From positions 5,292,306-5,356,305 of the forward strand of contig CANTUZ010000008.1 of NCBI GenBank assembly GCA_947846985.1: a stretch of 64,000 nt of DNA, in the 5' to 3' direction. Below the pieces are notes generated by a model. That model had not been told where the DNA came from, searched no databases, and saw only the letters and a list, made by a program, of their open reading frames with translations. This DNA is from Fratercula arctica. Taxonomy: Eukaryota > Chordata > Aves > Charadriiformes > Alcidae. The translations under genes and the position numbers were made by a program. How positions within the stretch are numbered: the stretch's first letter is position 1; each line of letters starts with the position of its first letter. This document shows positions 1 to 13,062 of this stretch, in pieces.

Positions 1-2844
1 CGGAATGCAGAAGACCAGAAATCCCACAGAGACGCTCGTGAATATGTTGCTAAGTATTTACAAAGGTTTGATTCTGGTGAATATTATCATCAATAAACCT
101 ATGTGCTATAGAAAGTTCAGAGGCAGGTGGAAGAAAAACATCAATGTAGTCACTTGAAAACTAAAATAAATGCTAGAAAGACTGGAATTGTTCTGCAGAA
201 GCCTTGACATGCATGCCACCAGCTTGTCCCTATAGCAGCTATAGGAATCACTGGCTGTGAAGACAGACTAGGGGAAAAACACACACAGCCACTTATGGCT
301 GTGACTCAGCATCCTGACTGTCTTCTGACATACATGTCCTCAAAGGGGTCCTTCACATCAAGTGGCAGAACCTGTGTTTTCATTCCCAAACACCCTCAGA
401 TTTGCTTAAGCTGGGGCTTGTGAATGCCAAGATCACCTGGTCCCTTCTCTGAGCAGAGGGGAACACCATTATAACTGTCTGAAGATTTCCATCTGAGATG
501 TAAAGTTCGCTGTTTGAACATATGAATATGCAGTTAGGAGTCAGAAGCTGTCAGGAAATCACGCAGCTATTCACTGGAACAAACAAGAGAGGAGCAATGT
601 CTTAATATCAGAGCTGTCTTGACATTTCCCAGCATAACCCGATCTGGCTGTGGTCTGCAGGAAATCAATTCGCAGAGAAGCCACAAATATCAGCTAATGC
701 CTCGATTCATAAACTTTTATCCATGCTGGTATGAAAGTCCCACTAAAGTAAATAGGACTGTAGTCTCATATAGCCAGGTTGTAGGACCGGAGCCGGTACG
801 AAGTCAAGCAGCCTGTTTGAGAGCTCCCTGGGGGCGAGGGCAGAGGTGTCATATGGGAACCAGCCCTAAACTTTTCCTTCCTACAGATTCACATTGTCCT
901 CATTTTACCTACCCTGGGCATTCTGAACTAATGAGACTGTTTAGTGCCTTAGATTTTGGTAAGGAGTACATAAATATTGATCACTCCTGGCAAGGTTCCA
1001 TATATCTTTTAAACTGACACTTTTGTTTTGCACTAATTGTTATTCACGTATTTTGGAAAGAAGAGTTCCTGGTTCCATTTACTTGACAAATGCTTTTACT
1101 GAGTATTGTGAATAAGAAGCTTTCATAAGACTAGGTAGATGAAGATTTTTTTAAGGACCACAGTTCACTCTGCTAGATCTGTTATTTTTGACAAGAGGGA
1201 AGAAAGGTTAGGGTAGTGCACAGCATAAATAATTTTCAACTAAGGACCTAAATCTTCAGGGTCAAGTCTTTTATGGGTTTATTATTAATCTCCTGACTTC
1301 AACTGACTTATGGTTTAGTTTTGGGGAATTGTTTATAAAGACAATAAGGTGGATTTTTTTCTTTTTTTGAAAAATATTGTTAGTTTTAGCTATTTTCTCA
1401 GGTTTTCATTGATGAGTGTCTTGATTATGATTTTCCTGAACACATGGCCTGCTTCTGATGAAGAGGGGGACTTGGGGGCTATTTAGTTGGTGACAGGATG
1501 TTAACGCTAATTGGGGCTGCACTAGGAATTATTCTTACAGGTATTAGTACAATGGAAATAAAAATAACCAAAAGGACAGACACTTATTTAGTGGACAGAT
1601 ACATTAAATATAACTGCGCTTGCAATAATTAATATTTCAGAAACCTGTGAAAGTAAATTGGCAGTAAAGAGCCAGAATTACAGCTCGGATTTCCAAGTCT
1701 CTGCTCCAAAACTAAGCAAAGTCAGGGATGGGATTAATTTCTTCCACACAGGTTATAGTCTCAGTGGTTGTTTAAAAATCATTTGACCATAAAAAACCAT
1801 AACTGGTGCATGAGAAGAAAGTAGAAGAGTATTGTTTATCCCCCTTGACTGATAAAAAGCAAGACCTGTTGGAACTCTCTCCAAGGTTGTTGGATGAGGT
1901 ACGGGATAAAGCACTGACAGGTACAAAGAACTGTTTAAGCGATGGTCCCACAACCCAGCGATGTGGCACACAAGTAGCTAGGTTACCCATTACACACATC
2001 ATCACTCAATTAAAAATGCAGTACCACGTGAGCTCTCAGAGTCCTGGCCCACGATGGGGGTAACATCAAATTTAGGAAAGGTTCCCTCAGGAAAGCATCT
2101 TCTTTGGTATCTAATTCCCTCTCTAAAATACTGCATAGGGCAGTTCAACTTCACCTCTAAGCTGTTTTTTTAATTATTTGTGGACAATTCTTTATCAGCA
2201 ACTGAACAAACATGGACTGCAGAACCTTACAGGTGTTAAACAGGTAATATCTAATTACAAAGGCAGTTTTTTCTCTATACTAATCAAAAATACTACACTT
2301 CAAGAGATAAAACTTATTGAAATTATACTTTGTCAGGAAGAGGTCTGATTTTCTATCAGGTGCCCTTTTCTTGTAGCCCTGTTTAAAGAGCAGTCGTGGC
2401 TGATAACAAGAGTAAAGCTCCAGTTTACAGGCCACGCTGGATCCCACAGCCCTTGGAAGAGCAGGAGCCTGTCCAAAAGGAAGGGACTCGCCGTGCTAAA
2501 GCAAAACTGCAGCTCTGCAAGGAGCAACTCAGCAGGCAAAAAAGCAAAGTCTCCCCTTCTTCTGGGAAGCGGGGCCTGAGCAGCTGTGCACACCGAGCTC
2601 CCGCTCTTCTCATGTCTCTTCTTATGCTGCCAGGCCCATGAACACATAAAAGTAATTCCCATTTAGGTGAAAAGCATTAATAGCTGCTTTACATACATAG
2701 TAAAGGATTTTTTATTTATTTTTTTTAATATGCAGAGAAGTTAAGCCATCTACATTCTGAAATTATCCTTTACATATTTTTAGAAACACACACTTGTGTG
2801 GCTGCTGGAGCGACCATGTGGTCAGCTGAACTGGCTGGGATGTC
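1..2844. other. Unique AT-rich non-coding sequence
   Basis: No gene is supported here. Short open frames occur on both strands (for example 619-1017 plus and 2333-2662 minus), but they overlap antisense frames of similar length and show no recognisable domain. A small inverted repeat lies at 229-245 (CCTATAG, 3-base spacer CAG, CTATAGG). A possible ancient repeat fragment at 733-795 is listed separately. Confidence 0.7.
733..795. repeat. Possible fragment of ancient palindromic amniote repeat
   Basis: The stretch has a 'gtcccactaaagtaaatagg' block followed by 'ggttgtaggaccgg'. This resembles, with many changes, the dispersed amniote repeat built around 'cccattgaagtcaatggga' and a 'caggatc' block. 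The match is from memory of that motif and is heavily diverged, so the call is tentative. Confidence 0.3.
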
Positions 2845-3025
2845 TCTATACTGGAACAGGCTGCCCAGGGAAGTGGTTGAGGCACCATCCCTGGAGGTAT
2901 TTAAAAGATGGGTAGGCATAGTGCTTAGAGGTGTGGTTTAGTGATGGTTTTTGTCAAGAGTTAGTGTTGGTGGTTGGACTCCATGATCTGAAAGGTCCCT
3001 TCCAACCTGGGCGATTCTATGATAC
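2845..3025 (+). mobile_element. CR1 LINE, 5'-truncated 3' end
   Basis: The sequence runs 'ctggaacaggctgcccaggg', then 'aagtggttga', 'ctggaggtatttaaaagatg', 'ggttggactccatgatctg' and 'aaaggtcccttccaacc', and ends with 'gattctatga'. These are the ORF2 C-terminal (NRLPREVV region) and 3' UTR landmarks of avian CR1, in the plus direction. Only the last ~180 bp remain, as is usual for CR1 after incomplete reverse transcription. Stops interrupt the coding part. The 3' subtype (ttaaaagatgggtag, ccatgatctgaaagg) is shared with the copies at 56178-56502 and 47257-47376. Confidence 0.92.
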
Positions 3026-6000
3026 TGCTCCTTGCAGTGTGGAAGGAACTGGCTGAACAAACCCCCCACACCTTGTAGGCAGACTTTGCAGCTGATTAGT
3101 CAGCCACACGCTTAAGTCTATTAATATATAGCTCTATTGCCATGGCAGCAGGTTAAAGTTAGAAGTAACTAGACTTGAATAATTTAAATATGCTAAAAAT
3201 ACCAACTTCTAGGCTTAAGTGGTTCTATTTGTCACTACACATTGTCATCCATAATGACAATTGTCACCTATGTAGAAAGTCTCCTTAGAAAACTCAGTCA
3301 CTGCACATGCACGTAGTTTGCCTGTCTATGTATTCATACTCCAAAATCTGTCATATAGTTTCCACTTGCAGACACTGACCCCAATAGTTCTGTTTCTCTA
3401 ACACAGCGAATACATGCTGTTTGATTTCTATCATAAATCAATAGCCAGATATTGAGAAAAGGTTGAAGAGATTTAGGTTGATTCAGTACAGCCCAGTCAC
3501 ATCGGCCTCCAGACAAATCCGAGTACAATTTTCTCAGTTTGTTTTCCTACATGCTTAGAACTACACAAAGACAAAAAAAGAGAAAATTTAGATGTTAAAA
3601 AAGTGATTTTGCGATGTAAATATATGATAAAACCTACAAAAGATGCAGAGGATACCAAACCTTATTGTCCTATCCTCTCAAAATATTGACCATGCTGTAA
3701 AAAAAAAAAAAGCCACACAAAACAACACAAGTAAACACTGGGTTTCAGAAAGGTAGTAGAAAAGGTAGTTCCCCTACATCAGTTTGCCAAAGAGCAAAGC
3801 CAACGTAAGCTAATATTTTTCCTGTTCCTAAGAACTCCTGACTGAGTGCTCCAGAGCCTCCAAATTAATCCAGTGCCAATCCCAATCAATATAAACCACT
3901 CACCTAAGTAAAACCATCCAGGTGCATTAGTGTTTCCAAGACTCCCTGTTTGACAGCAATGGGAAAGAGACATGGCTCACAGTTAACAAAAAAAAAAAGT
4001 CAAAAAGGATTTCTATTTGTATCTGTATTTAGCAAAAACGCAGTATTCAAGATCATCTTGGCTTGTCGTGTTCATTTCTTAATTAAAAAACTAACAGGGA
4101 ACATTAAACATCTCCCCATTTCATCTTTCAATATGCAAATTATAGATACCAGCCTACTAGCAGCAGCCTGCTGAAAACTGTGGCTGCATGCCATGCAGGT
4201 GCAAGAAAAAAGATCATTTTAACATCAAGCGATTACAACTACAAATTTACCTATCAGTAACCCAGTTGGGAAGCTGGTTTAATGGACACCGGATTGAGGA
4301 TTTTGAAAGAGAAGTAAAGAGAAAGGAATGTATTGCATGCTACAGAAGAATATGTGGTTAGGCTCTATAATTTAATATACTTTGGGAATGGACAATCTTT
4401 TTCACTTTCTGAGAGATGAAAAAAACGCCTTTTTTTTTTTCCTTATTTCTGTGCCAAATCTGTAGAGAAATCATTTTCATTTGCAATTAAGTGATTCCCC
4501 CTCCCCATCCATCTGGTCCAGCTCTTCTCTACTGGTCAGACCATAAAGCTATGGATAGACACAACTGCGTTTATTTCAACTGCAAGAACAAGTTCAACTC
4601 TCACACAGTAATTTTCTCCCTGTACACCAGTAGAATTGACTACGTGCTACTTGGACCACATTGGCTCTCAGTCCACGCACGTGAAGGTGGCCTTGCACAA
4701 GATGGGGAAAAGATTTTGTGCACAAAGACATGTGGGGGAATTGCTTTCATCTGCCGCACCTTCTCTTTCATGAGCCCCCAAAGATGGTAACAGCCCAATA
4801 AGGCCAAAAGGAAAGGTGTGACCCAGTCTCCGCTTCTGGCTCCTCGGTCACTCTTAAGGTGACAAACAATAGCCATGTAGCCTGTGACACGGTGCCTCGA
4901 AGGAGGTTCTCCCTCCTCCCTACATCCGTGTGAGCAGGGAAGGAAATGTTTTGTTAATTTTGTTTTTCTGGAGGGAGAGAAAGGAATGGGGCAACACTAT
5001 GGCTTTGATGGAGCAGAGGCACCCTCAGCCAAGGGTCAGTATGGATGCAGACGTGTCTACAGATCTCTCCCAGACCCCCAAGGGGCAGAGCAATCCTATT
5101 TTGGTGGGGTGACAGAAAGGACTGAACAGCCCGTGGTGAAATGACTGCTTTGCCTCTGCCCGGCTGCCCGCGGTGCAGTCGTGGGTGGGAGGACACCAAA
5201 CGGTGTTCCTGGCAGGTCAGAGACCCTCCTTGGGCATGACAAAAGCAGGGCAGCTCATTCCCGGAGGTGGAACAAAAAACACTGAGTTTTCCAAAAGTGA
5301 TGTAGACGCACACAACGGGAACAGGAGGCTAATTGGCAAATAGGGCTGCAGCAAGTAGCTTCTGTGAGGGATTTTAAAGCGGAAGAGCCAGCTAAGCTTA
5401 CAGAACAAGCTGATATCAATAGCTGGGTGAAATGCAGATACAGGGAGGCAGAAATGTTTTAAATTTGAGCTGTTGTTGCAACTGTGGATTTCCAGCGCTG
5501 CTTCATTTGCTGCCCCCACTAGATTGCCACTCTAAATTTCTGTTAGATTGTGCTGTGCTGGGAGATCCTTCTGCTGGGATCATTAGGCATCTCTCAATTT
5601 AGTTTTCCAGTAAAAATCTGAAAGTTACAATTTAGTGGCACAGCTGCAGTTATTGAAATAGCTCTGGCTCCGCTGGCTGAGTGCTCTGAGGTGAGGAAGG
5701 AAGGGGAAAGAACAGTCACGGGGCAGAGGATCTGGTTGGGGATGGACATGGGAAAGGCAAGGACAAGGAGGCTTCACACCAGCAGAAACATCCAGGAGAA
5801 GGGGACATCAGCAGAAACCTTATTTCATTGTGTTCCTATTTCATACTTTAGTGAATTCAGAAATCTTGTTCAGACCAGGGCCAAGACTGACAGTTCACCT
5901 CCCTGTTCCATCCTGCTGTTTGACCCTTTCATGGTCCTCCCCACATGTGCTAGTTATTACCTACATATACCAACAGCTTGAGTATCTTATAATAAAGAAG

Positions 6001-6540
6001 CAAACCCAAGACATTCACTCACTGTGTGGAGCAATTATATAGCTTAGGACCACGCTGAACGGGATGTCGTGCTTGCTGAACTCATAGGACAGCTTTTCAT
6101 ACTTGTGCATGCTGACCCACATGTCAATTGTGCTCTTTATGCAGCAAGTTTATTCATCTAAAATTATGCTTCTTTGTGTCAATGGAGAGGTATGACCAAA
6201 CTGTGGTCATACCAAACCCTGACCAAGTAGATGGACTTGCCCATCAAAACAGGTCTTGAAGGACACCATTAGTACTCTCAAGCTTCTACACATTGAATTG
6301 GCACCCCGGGTCTTTTGGCTTTATACAGAAGCAAGAAAATGAAGGAATGAGAATAAGAATTGTTGGCTGAAAATATGAAGGCAGGAGATGTAAACATTCA
6401 CAGAGCAATTATGTTCATAGTTCCAAGTGTACAGAAAAAGGAAAATGTACCTTAAAAGGAAACATCATCAAATTTGGAGGAATAGTCAATATAGTCCCTG
6501 GTGTTAAAAAAAAAAAACCACACCAAACCAAAAACCTCTA
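3026..6540. other. Unique non-coding sequence
   Basis: No gene is supported. Homopolymer runs include A at about 3700-3712, T at about 4430-4440 and A at about 6506-6517. A GC-richer patch at about 4860-5330 has overlapping open frames on both strands (4884-5144 plus, 4954-5313 minus), but no domain is recognised and no convincing splice pair was seen. Confidence 0.65.
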
Positions 6541-7540
6541 AAAGTACTGGACAGCTGGTGTTAAAGGACAGCCTATTAAGGGCACAATATCAAATAATCC
6601 TGATGCAGGAAAAATGGAAGAAATAGAGAGACTCAGGACCTCTTTAACAATCCAGATAATCAAAAGCAAATTGTATTTAAAGTGGAATTGTGCTGAAAGT
6701 GGAAATATAATTAAGGACAAGTGTAAAAGAATAGCAGAAGTATGTAGGAATAGAATTGAAAAGGCAGAGGCACAAAGCAAGGTATAACCAGCTATTGATG
6801 TAAATGAAAACAAGAAAAACTTTCTAGAAATGCATCATCCATAACAGAAGACAAAGGACCATCAGCTTCCCTTATTTTAGTCAAGCAAATAGTGGCAAAT
6901 GGAGAAAAGCTCAAGTATCCAAAGCCTACCTTTCTTCAGTTTCCACTAAGGTTAATTACAGCCAGATACTTGAACAATTAATTTTAACTGGGAGATAAAA
7001 GCATAGGACAGGAACATGAAAAGGACAGGTTGAAGAATATTTAAGTTAGACACAGTCAAGTTTTAGGGACAAATGAAATACACTTTCAAGTACTCAAGGA
7101 ATTAACTTAAGCCATCTGAGAACCATTAGCAATTATCTTTGAGAACTCAGAGGACAGGGAAATCCTGGGGGACCAGGGAAGGGCAAAGAGAGCATCAACT
7201 CTTAGAAGAGAAAGCAGAAGGAAGGTCCAAAGATTTAAAAAAAATTAAAAATAAGTCAACCTTGCTTTTATACTTGGAAGTGTATTAGAACAGTGCTTAA
7301 AACAATGAGACAAAAATGTGAACATAGACTGTATGAATGTCTTGAGAACAAGTCAACCCAGTCACCAAGACGAGGTATTCCTGACACTGATGAGCACATG
7401 GAAAGTTGCAGACATACTCCAGCAAGGCTTTTGATAGCTAGATTATCTCTCATAAGTTTCATATAAGTAAACTCAGGAAATATGGCCTAAATGAAGTTAC
7501 TATGAAGTATATAGACAGTTTAAAAATAGCACTTAAAGCT
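6541..7540 (+). mobile_element. Ancient CR1-family LINE body (ORF2 remnant)
   Basis: The segment follows the order of the CR1 ORF2 region between endonuclease and reverse transcriptase, with many substitutions and indels. Recognisable pieces are 'aatagagagactcaggacc' and 'atccagataatcaaaagcaa' (6624-6670), 'gtaggaatagaattgaaaag' (about 6744), 'caagtactcaaggaattaac' with 'ccattagcaattatctttga' (7087-7141), 'gcaaggcttttgatag' (about 7422) and 'aaactcaggaaatatggcc' (about 7468). The last pieces correspond to the reverse transcriptase blocks usually read as KAFD and LRKYGL. No long frame survives. The divergence is much greater than in the other copies here, so it is probably an old insertion from before the main avian CR1 waves. 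The boundaries are approximate. Confidence 0.72.
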
Positions 7541-9042
7541 ATTACCTTTGATCATCCAATGAAATCGGAAGATGCTTCCAGGAACCTTCCACAGGAGGCC
7601 TTTCCTGGACTTTGTTCTGTTTTGTTTTTTCATCTTTGATGGTGACATTGACTGCACTTCTCCACAGGTCTGAGAGATAATGTGTTTTTTAGCAAGAGAT
7701 GTATGTTTCCACAAACACAGCTGTTTGTGTGGTCCCAAAGTACCCAAAAAAAAAAATAGAGAAGCATTTTGCTAGAGGACTGGGAACAGTTATTTTAAGT
7801 TGGAGACATTTCTGTAAAGGTTGTCTTGCATGAAATGCTGTATGTAGTTACCATGGCTCAGCGAGTCTAAGGTTACCTCCTGCTTCTGAACGAAATCTGG
7901 TAGCAGAGCCAAGCACTCAAGTGACAGTGCTGAAGACAGATATAAGGAGATGAGGATTTATCAGCTGAGATAAGGGGATTTGGCTTCCTCATTAGTTACA
8001 GTCACTGTGGTTGAGCAACTGCATAGCCTCCTCCTCCAGACCCAGGGGGACAAAGCTGGCTACAAATTGCTGGGAATGCTGCATTTATCATCAGCTCCAA
8101 TTCACTTCTAATCTAAGCCCTAGGAAAGCAGTTGTATTTCTACCTCATTCAGGGGGGGAAAAAAAAAATGAAATTAATAGTCATAAAGAAACGGCCATTC
8201 TACAGCCATTTGATTTGAACCCTATTTCAGGCTTTGGGAGTGCAAGAACAAGCTGTGCAATGCTACTCATACAGGAATATCTTTTTTTGACAATCAGTCA
8301 ACCATAAGGACAAGGTAGCCCAGCTGAGAAGCAGGCCATGTTATCTAGGCAGTGTGTTTGTCTGGTACAGCAATATTGCTCTTGGTACTCAAAGCACACC
8401 TTGCTCAAGACTACAGAAATCAGAATAAATTTATCCTTCTTGTTAGATATCCTTCATCATCTCCTGTAGAAACAGATAAGGAACATGGTCTCGCTCATGA
8501 AATCAAGGTGCCTCCTCAAAATCTTAAACAAGTTTGAAAGAAAGTCACAACAAGTAACAGAAGACCAACTAGTTGTGGTAACAGAAGTACAGCAGACAAT
8601 CAGTACAACTGTCTTTCCTTGGAGGGGGGGGGGGGGAAACAAAAAAACAAGAAACCCAACAAACCTCTATGGGATTGCCTCTTTTGCAAAAAGAAATAAA
8701 CACTGATGAACCTTGAATGGCTCAGTGTCAGATATTACCTACAGAAAGTTTTCCCTGTGCCTCCAGTATTAGAAGTGGACTGTACACCTCTTCCCCCTTC
8801 CAAGGGGCTCACAGATAATTTTATGCATAGTCTGGCTTGACCCAGAAGACTATTAATTCAAGGAATACATGCCTTGAAAGCAGAACTGACGATAAAACTA
8901 AGCACAATACAGTAAATTTAAATTGTTGATATGATAGTTGCATATTAATAAAAAGAAAAAGTCGCTGAGGTCTTGTGTATTGAGCTAAATTAGATTCACG
9001 TAGAGGGACATGAAGAACAGTGTGAAAGTAATTCTTCCTCAC
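7541..9042. other. Non-coding sequence with a G13 tract
   Basis: No gene is supported. Short open frames on both strands (8011-8307, 8457-8642, 8485-8706) are mutually overlapping and low in complexity. The region contains an A run near 7746-7755, another A run near 8160-8168, and a 13-base guanine run at 8624-8636. Confidence 0.6.
8624..8636 (+). repeat. G13 homopolymer
   Basis: Thirteen consecutive guanines follow 'cttgga' and precede 'aaacaaaaaaac'. Long G runs are slippage-prone and can stack into G-quadruplex-like forms. The exact length in an assembly is often unreliable. Confidence 0.9.
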
Positions 9043-9152
9043 TTGTGCTCTTCCACATGCTTTGGCTCTAAGCCTGAGGACCAGGAGTGAAGCAGCAGCA
9101 CTAACAACCAAAAAGAGAAGAATGGGCAAGATTAAGGCTGTTACTTTTCCAC
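9043..9152 (-). CDS. Candidate orphan exon encoding a membrane-spanning segment
   Basis: On the minus strand a 110-bp stretch is bounded by an AG acceptor ('gtctgcag' just before 9152) and a GTGAGG donor just after 9043. In the open frame it encodes a lysine, a hydrophobic run of about 21 residues (VTALILPILLFLVV followed by SAAASLL) and then a basic stop-transfer tail (VLRLRAKACGR). The acceptor would be phase 1, which is usual for membrane-segment exons of type I receptors, and the donor phase 0. Against it: the polypyrimidine tract before the acceptor is weak, no partner exon was recognised on either side, and hydrophobic open frames arise by chance. I do not recognise a family. It could be a fossil exon, a real exon of a large-intron gene, or chance. 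Confidence 0.22.
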
Positions 9153-12100
9153 CTGCAGACTTCTCAGCAAGCCAATGGGGGTGTGAGCACATGATATTTG
9201 GAAGGAGAACAGCAAGGGAGACATCGGGCTTGTGCTTCTTTGCTTCTCAAAGTATTTTCTGCAAGTTTTTTTTCTTTATGTGACATCAAGGTTAGTCTTT
9301 CCAAGATTGGCTGAATGACGAGGATATTTAGTATGAATGCTCTTGTTTCAAAAAGATTGGTGGGTTGAGAGGTTAAACTATAACAAACTGTATTTTCCAG
9401 AAACTCATTGGACCTCTGACTCCACAGCAAAACAATTAAGTTAGTTCCCTAAAGTGCTCTATTTTTATGGCATCAGCATTACTCCCTGCACCACTGATTT
9501 GGTCACTACGGGTTCTTTCAGCCTTAATGAGACCAGACTTCTAATGTAAAACATGAGCCGAGTTCTCCTCCACTTCACAAAATATTGCAACTCTTTAATA
9601 CAAAGCAGCAAGACAGGTCACCATCCTTTTTTGTCCGAGTAATAAAGTGTTTCAAAGCCATGTCCCCCAGGCATTGTATACCCAGACACATGCACAGATC
9701 CCGCTGTGCGCTGAGACCTGAAACTACAATACAGCATTCATAGGTATATTTTTCCTTCAAAGTCCATTTATAATTCCCCACCAACACTTAGGTGAGGTGT
9801 GCAAACCCATTAAGAAAGAGACGAATATACTTCCCTCCTGAACAAAGCCTTGAATTACAAACCAAGAAGAGCTATAGGGGTCTGACACCTAGAAGAAAAC
9901 CTTGAAAATCTATATTTCTAATGGAGATGCATCTGCTTCTCTCACTCCAGAAGTGCTACAGTGGTGTGCTACACTCACCTCTGCTGCCGTCATTATGTAG
10001 ATATACTCTCTATGGTAAAAGTTAAGAAGAGTTATTGATATTTAAAATCCATGTCCAAATCAGCCTTTTCTGCATCTCCCTCCCCATCTGTATCTGTTTA
10101 CTTGGCTGAAAAAAAAATCTGCCTGCAGTACTCTGATATTTTTCTGTAGAGAAGTCATTTATTCAAGGACCAGAAACCTTCAGCAGGTTTCCAAGCTACT
10201 TTGGTATTTGCCATTTCCATAGTGTTTTCTTGCATTCCACCATAAAAAATAGTCATAATGAAACATACTTTGAAAAACAGGAAAATAAAAATCAGCTAAC
10301 AGCTACTTATTTCCCCCACCCACCTGCCCAGGAGGCAGACAGGAGCCCTCACTGGTAGTAGCTTTTCATAGACTCAAAGCCGTTCTTAAAAGCACTTTGT
10401 GGTGGCCCTTCTCACCTCCAAAACCACAGATCTCTCATCAAGGCCAGGTTTTGATCTTCCTCAAACAGAGATTTAAAAGAGTCCCGTGATGTCAAATACC
10501 TGCTGAAGCACAAGCCTGAGCACTCGACAGGATTGGTGATTTATCCTTCACAGCAAATATGGGAAGAAACACATTGAAGTTACTTTATCCAGAAGGAGCA
10601 TGTGATTACATTGGAGTTCATGTGTGTGAAAGAAATTTATCAAAAACAGCTCCTACTTTGTTTAAGGGTGTTCCTACCACTGACAATTTCTGCATAATTT
10701 CACTGCATAGACTGGAACAAGCATAGATTGAAGCAAGCTCAGAATTAATTGCAATTTGTCCTACTTAAGGAAAAATTATTTCCTGAACTAGCTCTTGCAA
10801 AACTCCAGTTCTTTTCCACCTGTGTTACCCACTGACTGATCTGTTCATGTTGGTTTGTCTCTGTACCTTATATCTTCACTTGTAAGAGGAGAGTAATAGT
10901 TCCAACTTGAGTACTGCCAGCTCAATTTGCCTTAAACACACCTGTATATGCAAAACCACGTAAGAATTTCTAAAATGCTAAAACCAACCTGTTGCCAATC
11001 TCCTATTGCCCATCAGTGAAGCTTCCTGCTATACCACTGGGAATCTTCCTTAGGGACTTCCTATTAGTCCCTACTGTGGGCTAATAACTAACCGGTAAGA
11101 CATTCCTAGCACACAGTAGCTCCTTTATTTTCAACACTTCACTGTCATTTACACATAACTTCTGAAATTAGCCAATTGCCCAAAGCACGTTCACTTCCAG
11201 GTAGAAGCACACCAGGTGGTGATGGTGCTCATGCAGTAACCAGAGAGGTTTGTGTCAGTCAAGTGACCCCAGGGAGCCTTTGTTGTACAGCTGCCATGAT
11301 GGCTGGTGCCTGTTTCTGCCCATTTGTAATATGGATTCTTTAGGTTCATCTGAGATATCTGGACAGGGGCTGCCCAGAAATCCTTCGCTTGTCCTCCACC
11401 AATCAACCCCTCAGCACATGCTCACTGCCACTGAGGACTGTCCACCCTACCGTTCACCTGGTTTAAAACTGATTTTTACATCTTCGCAAATTTAAAAGCC
11501 CCAACAGTCCAGGATTTGTTACTCATTTACACCACAGATGCGTTGGACACACCGCACATGACTCACCACACATCCAAGCATATATGCTGTTCAGAAACCC
11601 AGAGAAAGAAACGCAACAGCTTCACCTTGCTACAAATACATCCCCAGTACATGCCTGTCAGCAGCACCGACCTGCCTGAATTTCGGCAGCCCCTCCTAGG
11701 CTGAGTCTGCCTTGTTCTTGCCACCAATGGCTGCAGCAGCTGCAGTGCTGGTTCATGACAGTTTTAGATTTCATCCTAAATTAGCCCCCTGTACTCAACT
11801 GCTAAAGGGAGAAGCGTTATCACAGGTAACTAGGCACAGCAAGTTGAACACAGACGGGTGTTCTTTTCCACTGGGTGGGAAAAAAAAAAATCTTCAAAAA
11901 AAGTGCCATGCTTGGGGTTTCAAGCTTTCTCATCAGCGTTCAACATGATACCAACACCTCTAGGTAGAGCAAACATCGCACAGGAAAGCAAGCCTTGGTG
12001 AAGAAATGAGTAAAGCAAGGTGTTCTAAACATTGTACTGAATTCATGCTCCCTTTTTCCTCAAGTGTACTTGCCTTTCCCCACTGCCCCTACTCAAGAGG

Positions 12101-13062
12101 GGCTCCTGCCCTATGGCTCTTCTGGAGTAGGTGAAGCCATGCTGGAGTACGGCTCTACGTGTCAGGGCACGCAAGTCTCCTGTTGTATTCGCTGGCTCAC
12201 AGCATCACAACAAATGGCTTTTTTAGGGGATAGTGGGAAAGGATGAAGGGTGCCGAAGCCTCAGGGAATCGTTGGCAATTATCGCAGAGGAGAAATGAAG
12301 AGCTGACCAAACCAAATCCTAGTAGCAACAGCAGGCTGCAAACTAGCCTGTTCACAACTCTGCTTGGGTTGACCAGCCAGAAAAGTCTGCGCATAACATG
12401 AGGAGAGAGCAGGACTCAGCTTTCCAGCCAGCTCTCTTCCATAACGTAGGAGTTCAACTTTTTGATTATTCCTCCTGGTTTAAGGACGAACTTTGTTCTA
12501 AACTATTAATCCATGGCAACAGGCTAAGCAGGTGATCTTTCTAATGGAAAATTGATTACGTAGCAAAGTTTGGTGCAGAACTCAAATAGTATGGATATTA
12601 AATGGCTCTTAAGCAAGGAAAAATGATTAGCCATTGAAAGTTCCAACTAAGTTTGATTTGAAATAAAAGGTCACTATTTTTTTTTTTTTAGAAAATATTT
12701 CAACTTCATTGAAATATTGTTTTGACAAACACCTTTGAGAGTTTGGGATTTTTTTGCTGTTAGAGGTTTAAAAACAGAAAAGGAAAATTAGAAGTCAAAA
12801 ACTTTTTCAAATACATTTAAATCAAAGCACTGAAAATGCAGCTTTCCTACTTTTTGTTAGTTTGCTTCATAAGAATTATGAAACAGCTATATTCAAACAT
12901 GCAGGCTGTCAAATCCACACTTTGTCAAAGATTCCACAGAGAAACCTCCACGCTACTGTTTTTAATCGCTTTAGTGGCTTTTAGTGTATTTGAAAGGCTT
13001 TTTTTTTTATTATTAAGTTGAGCCCTACTCCCCAGCAGCCTTCAAGGCCGATGCTGAGATAG
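9153..13062. other. Unique non-coding sequence
   Basis: No gene or recognisable repeat is seen. A minus-strand frame at 12197-12394 begins with a basic N-terminus and a leucine-rich segment, like a signal anchor, but it has no supporting context. T runs occur at 12677-12689 and near 13001-13008. Confidence 0.6.

Noticed and set aside
2396..2641. Lysine-rich plus-strand open frame
   Set aside because: No ATG start, no recognised family, and an antisense frame of greater length covers it.
12197..12394. Signal-anchor-like minus-strand frame (basic start, leucine-rich segment)
   Set aside because: The hydrophobic stretch is suggestive, but there is no downstream exon, no clean donor and no promoter. 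I could not link it to the candidate exon at 9043-9152.
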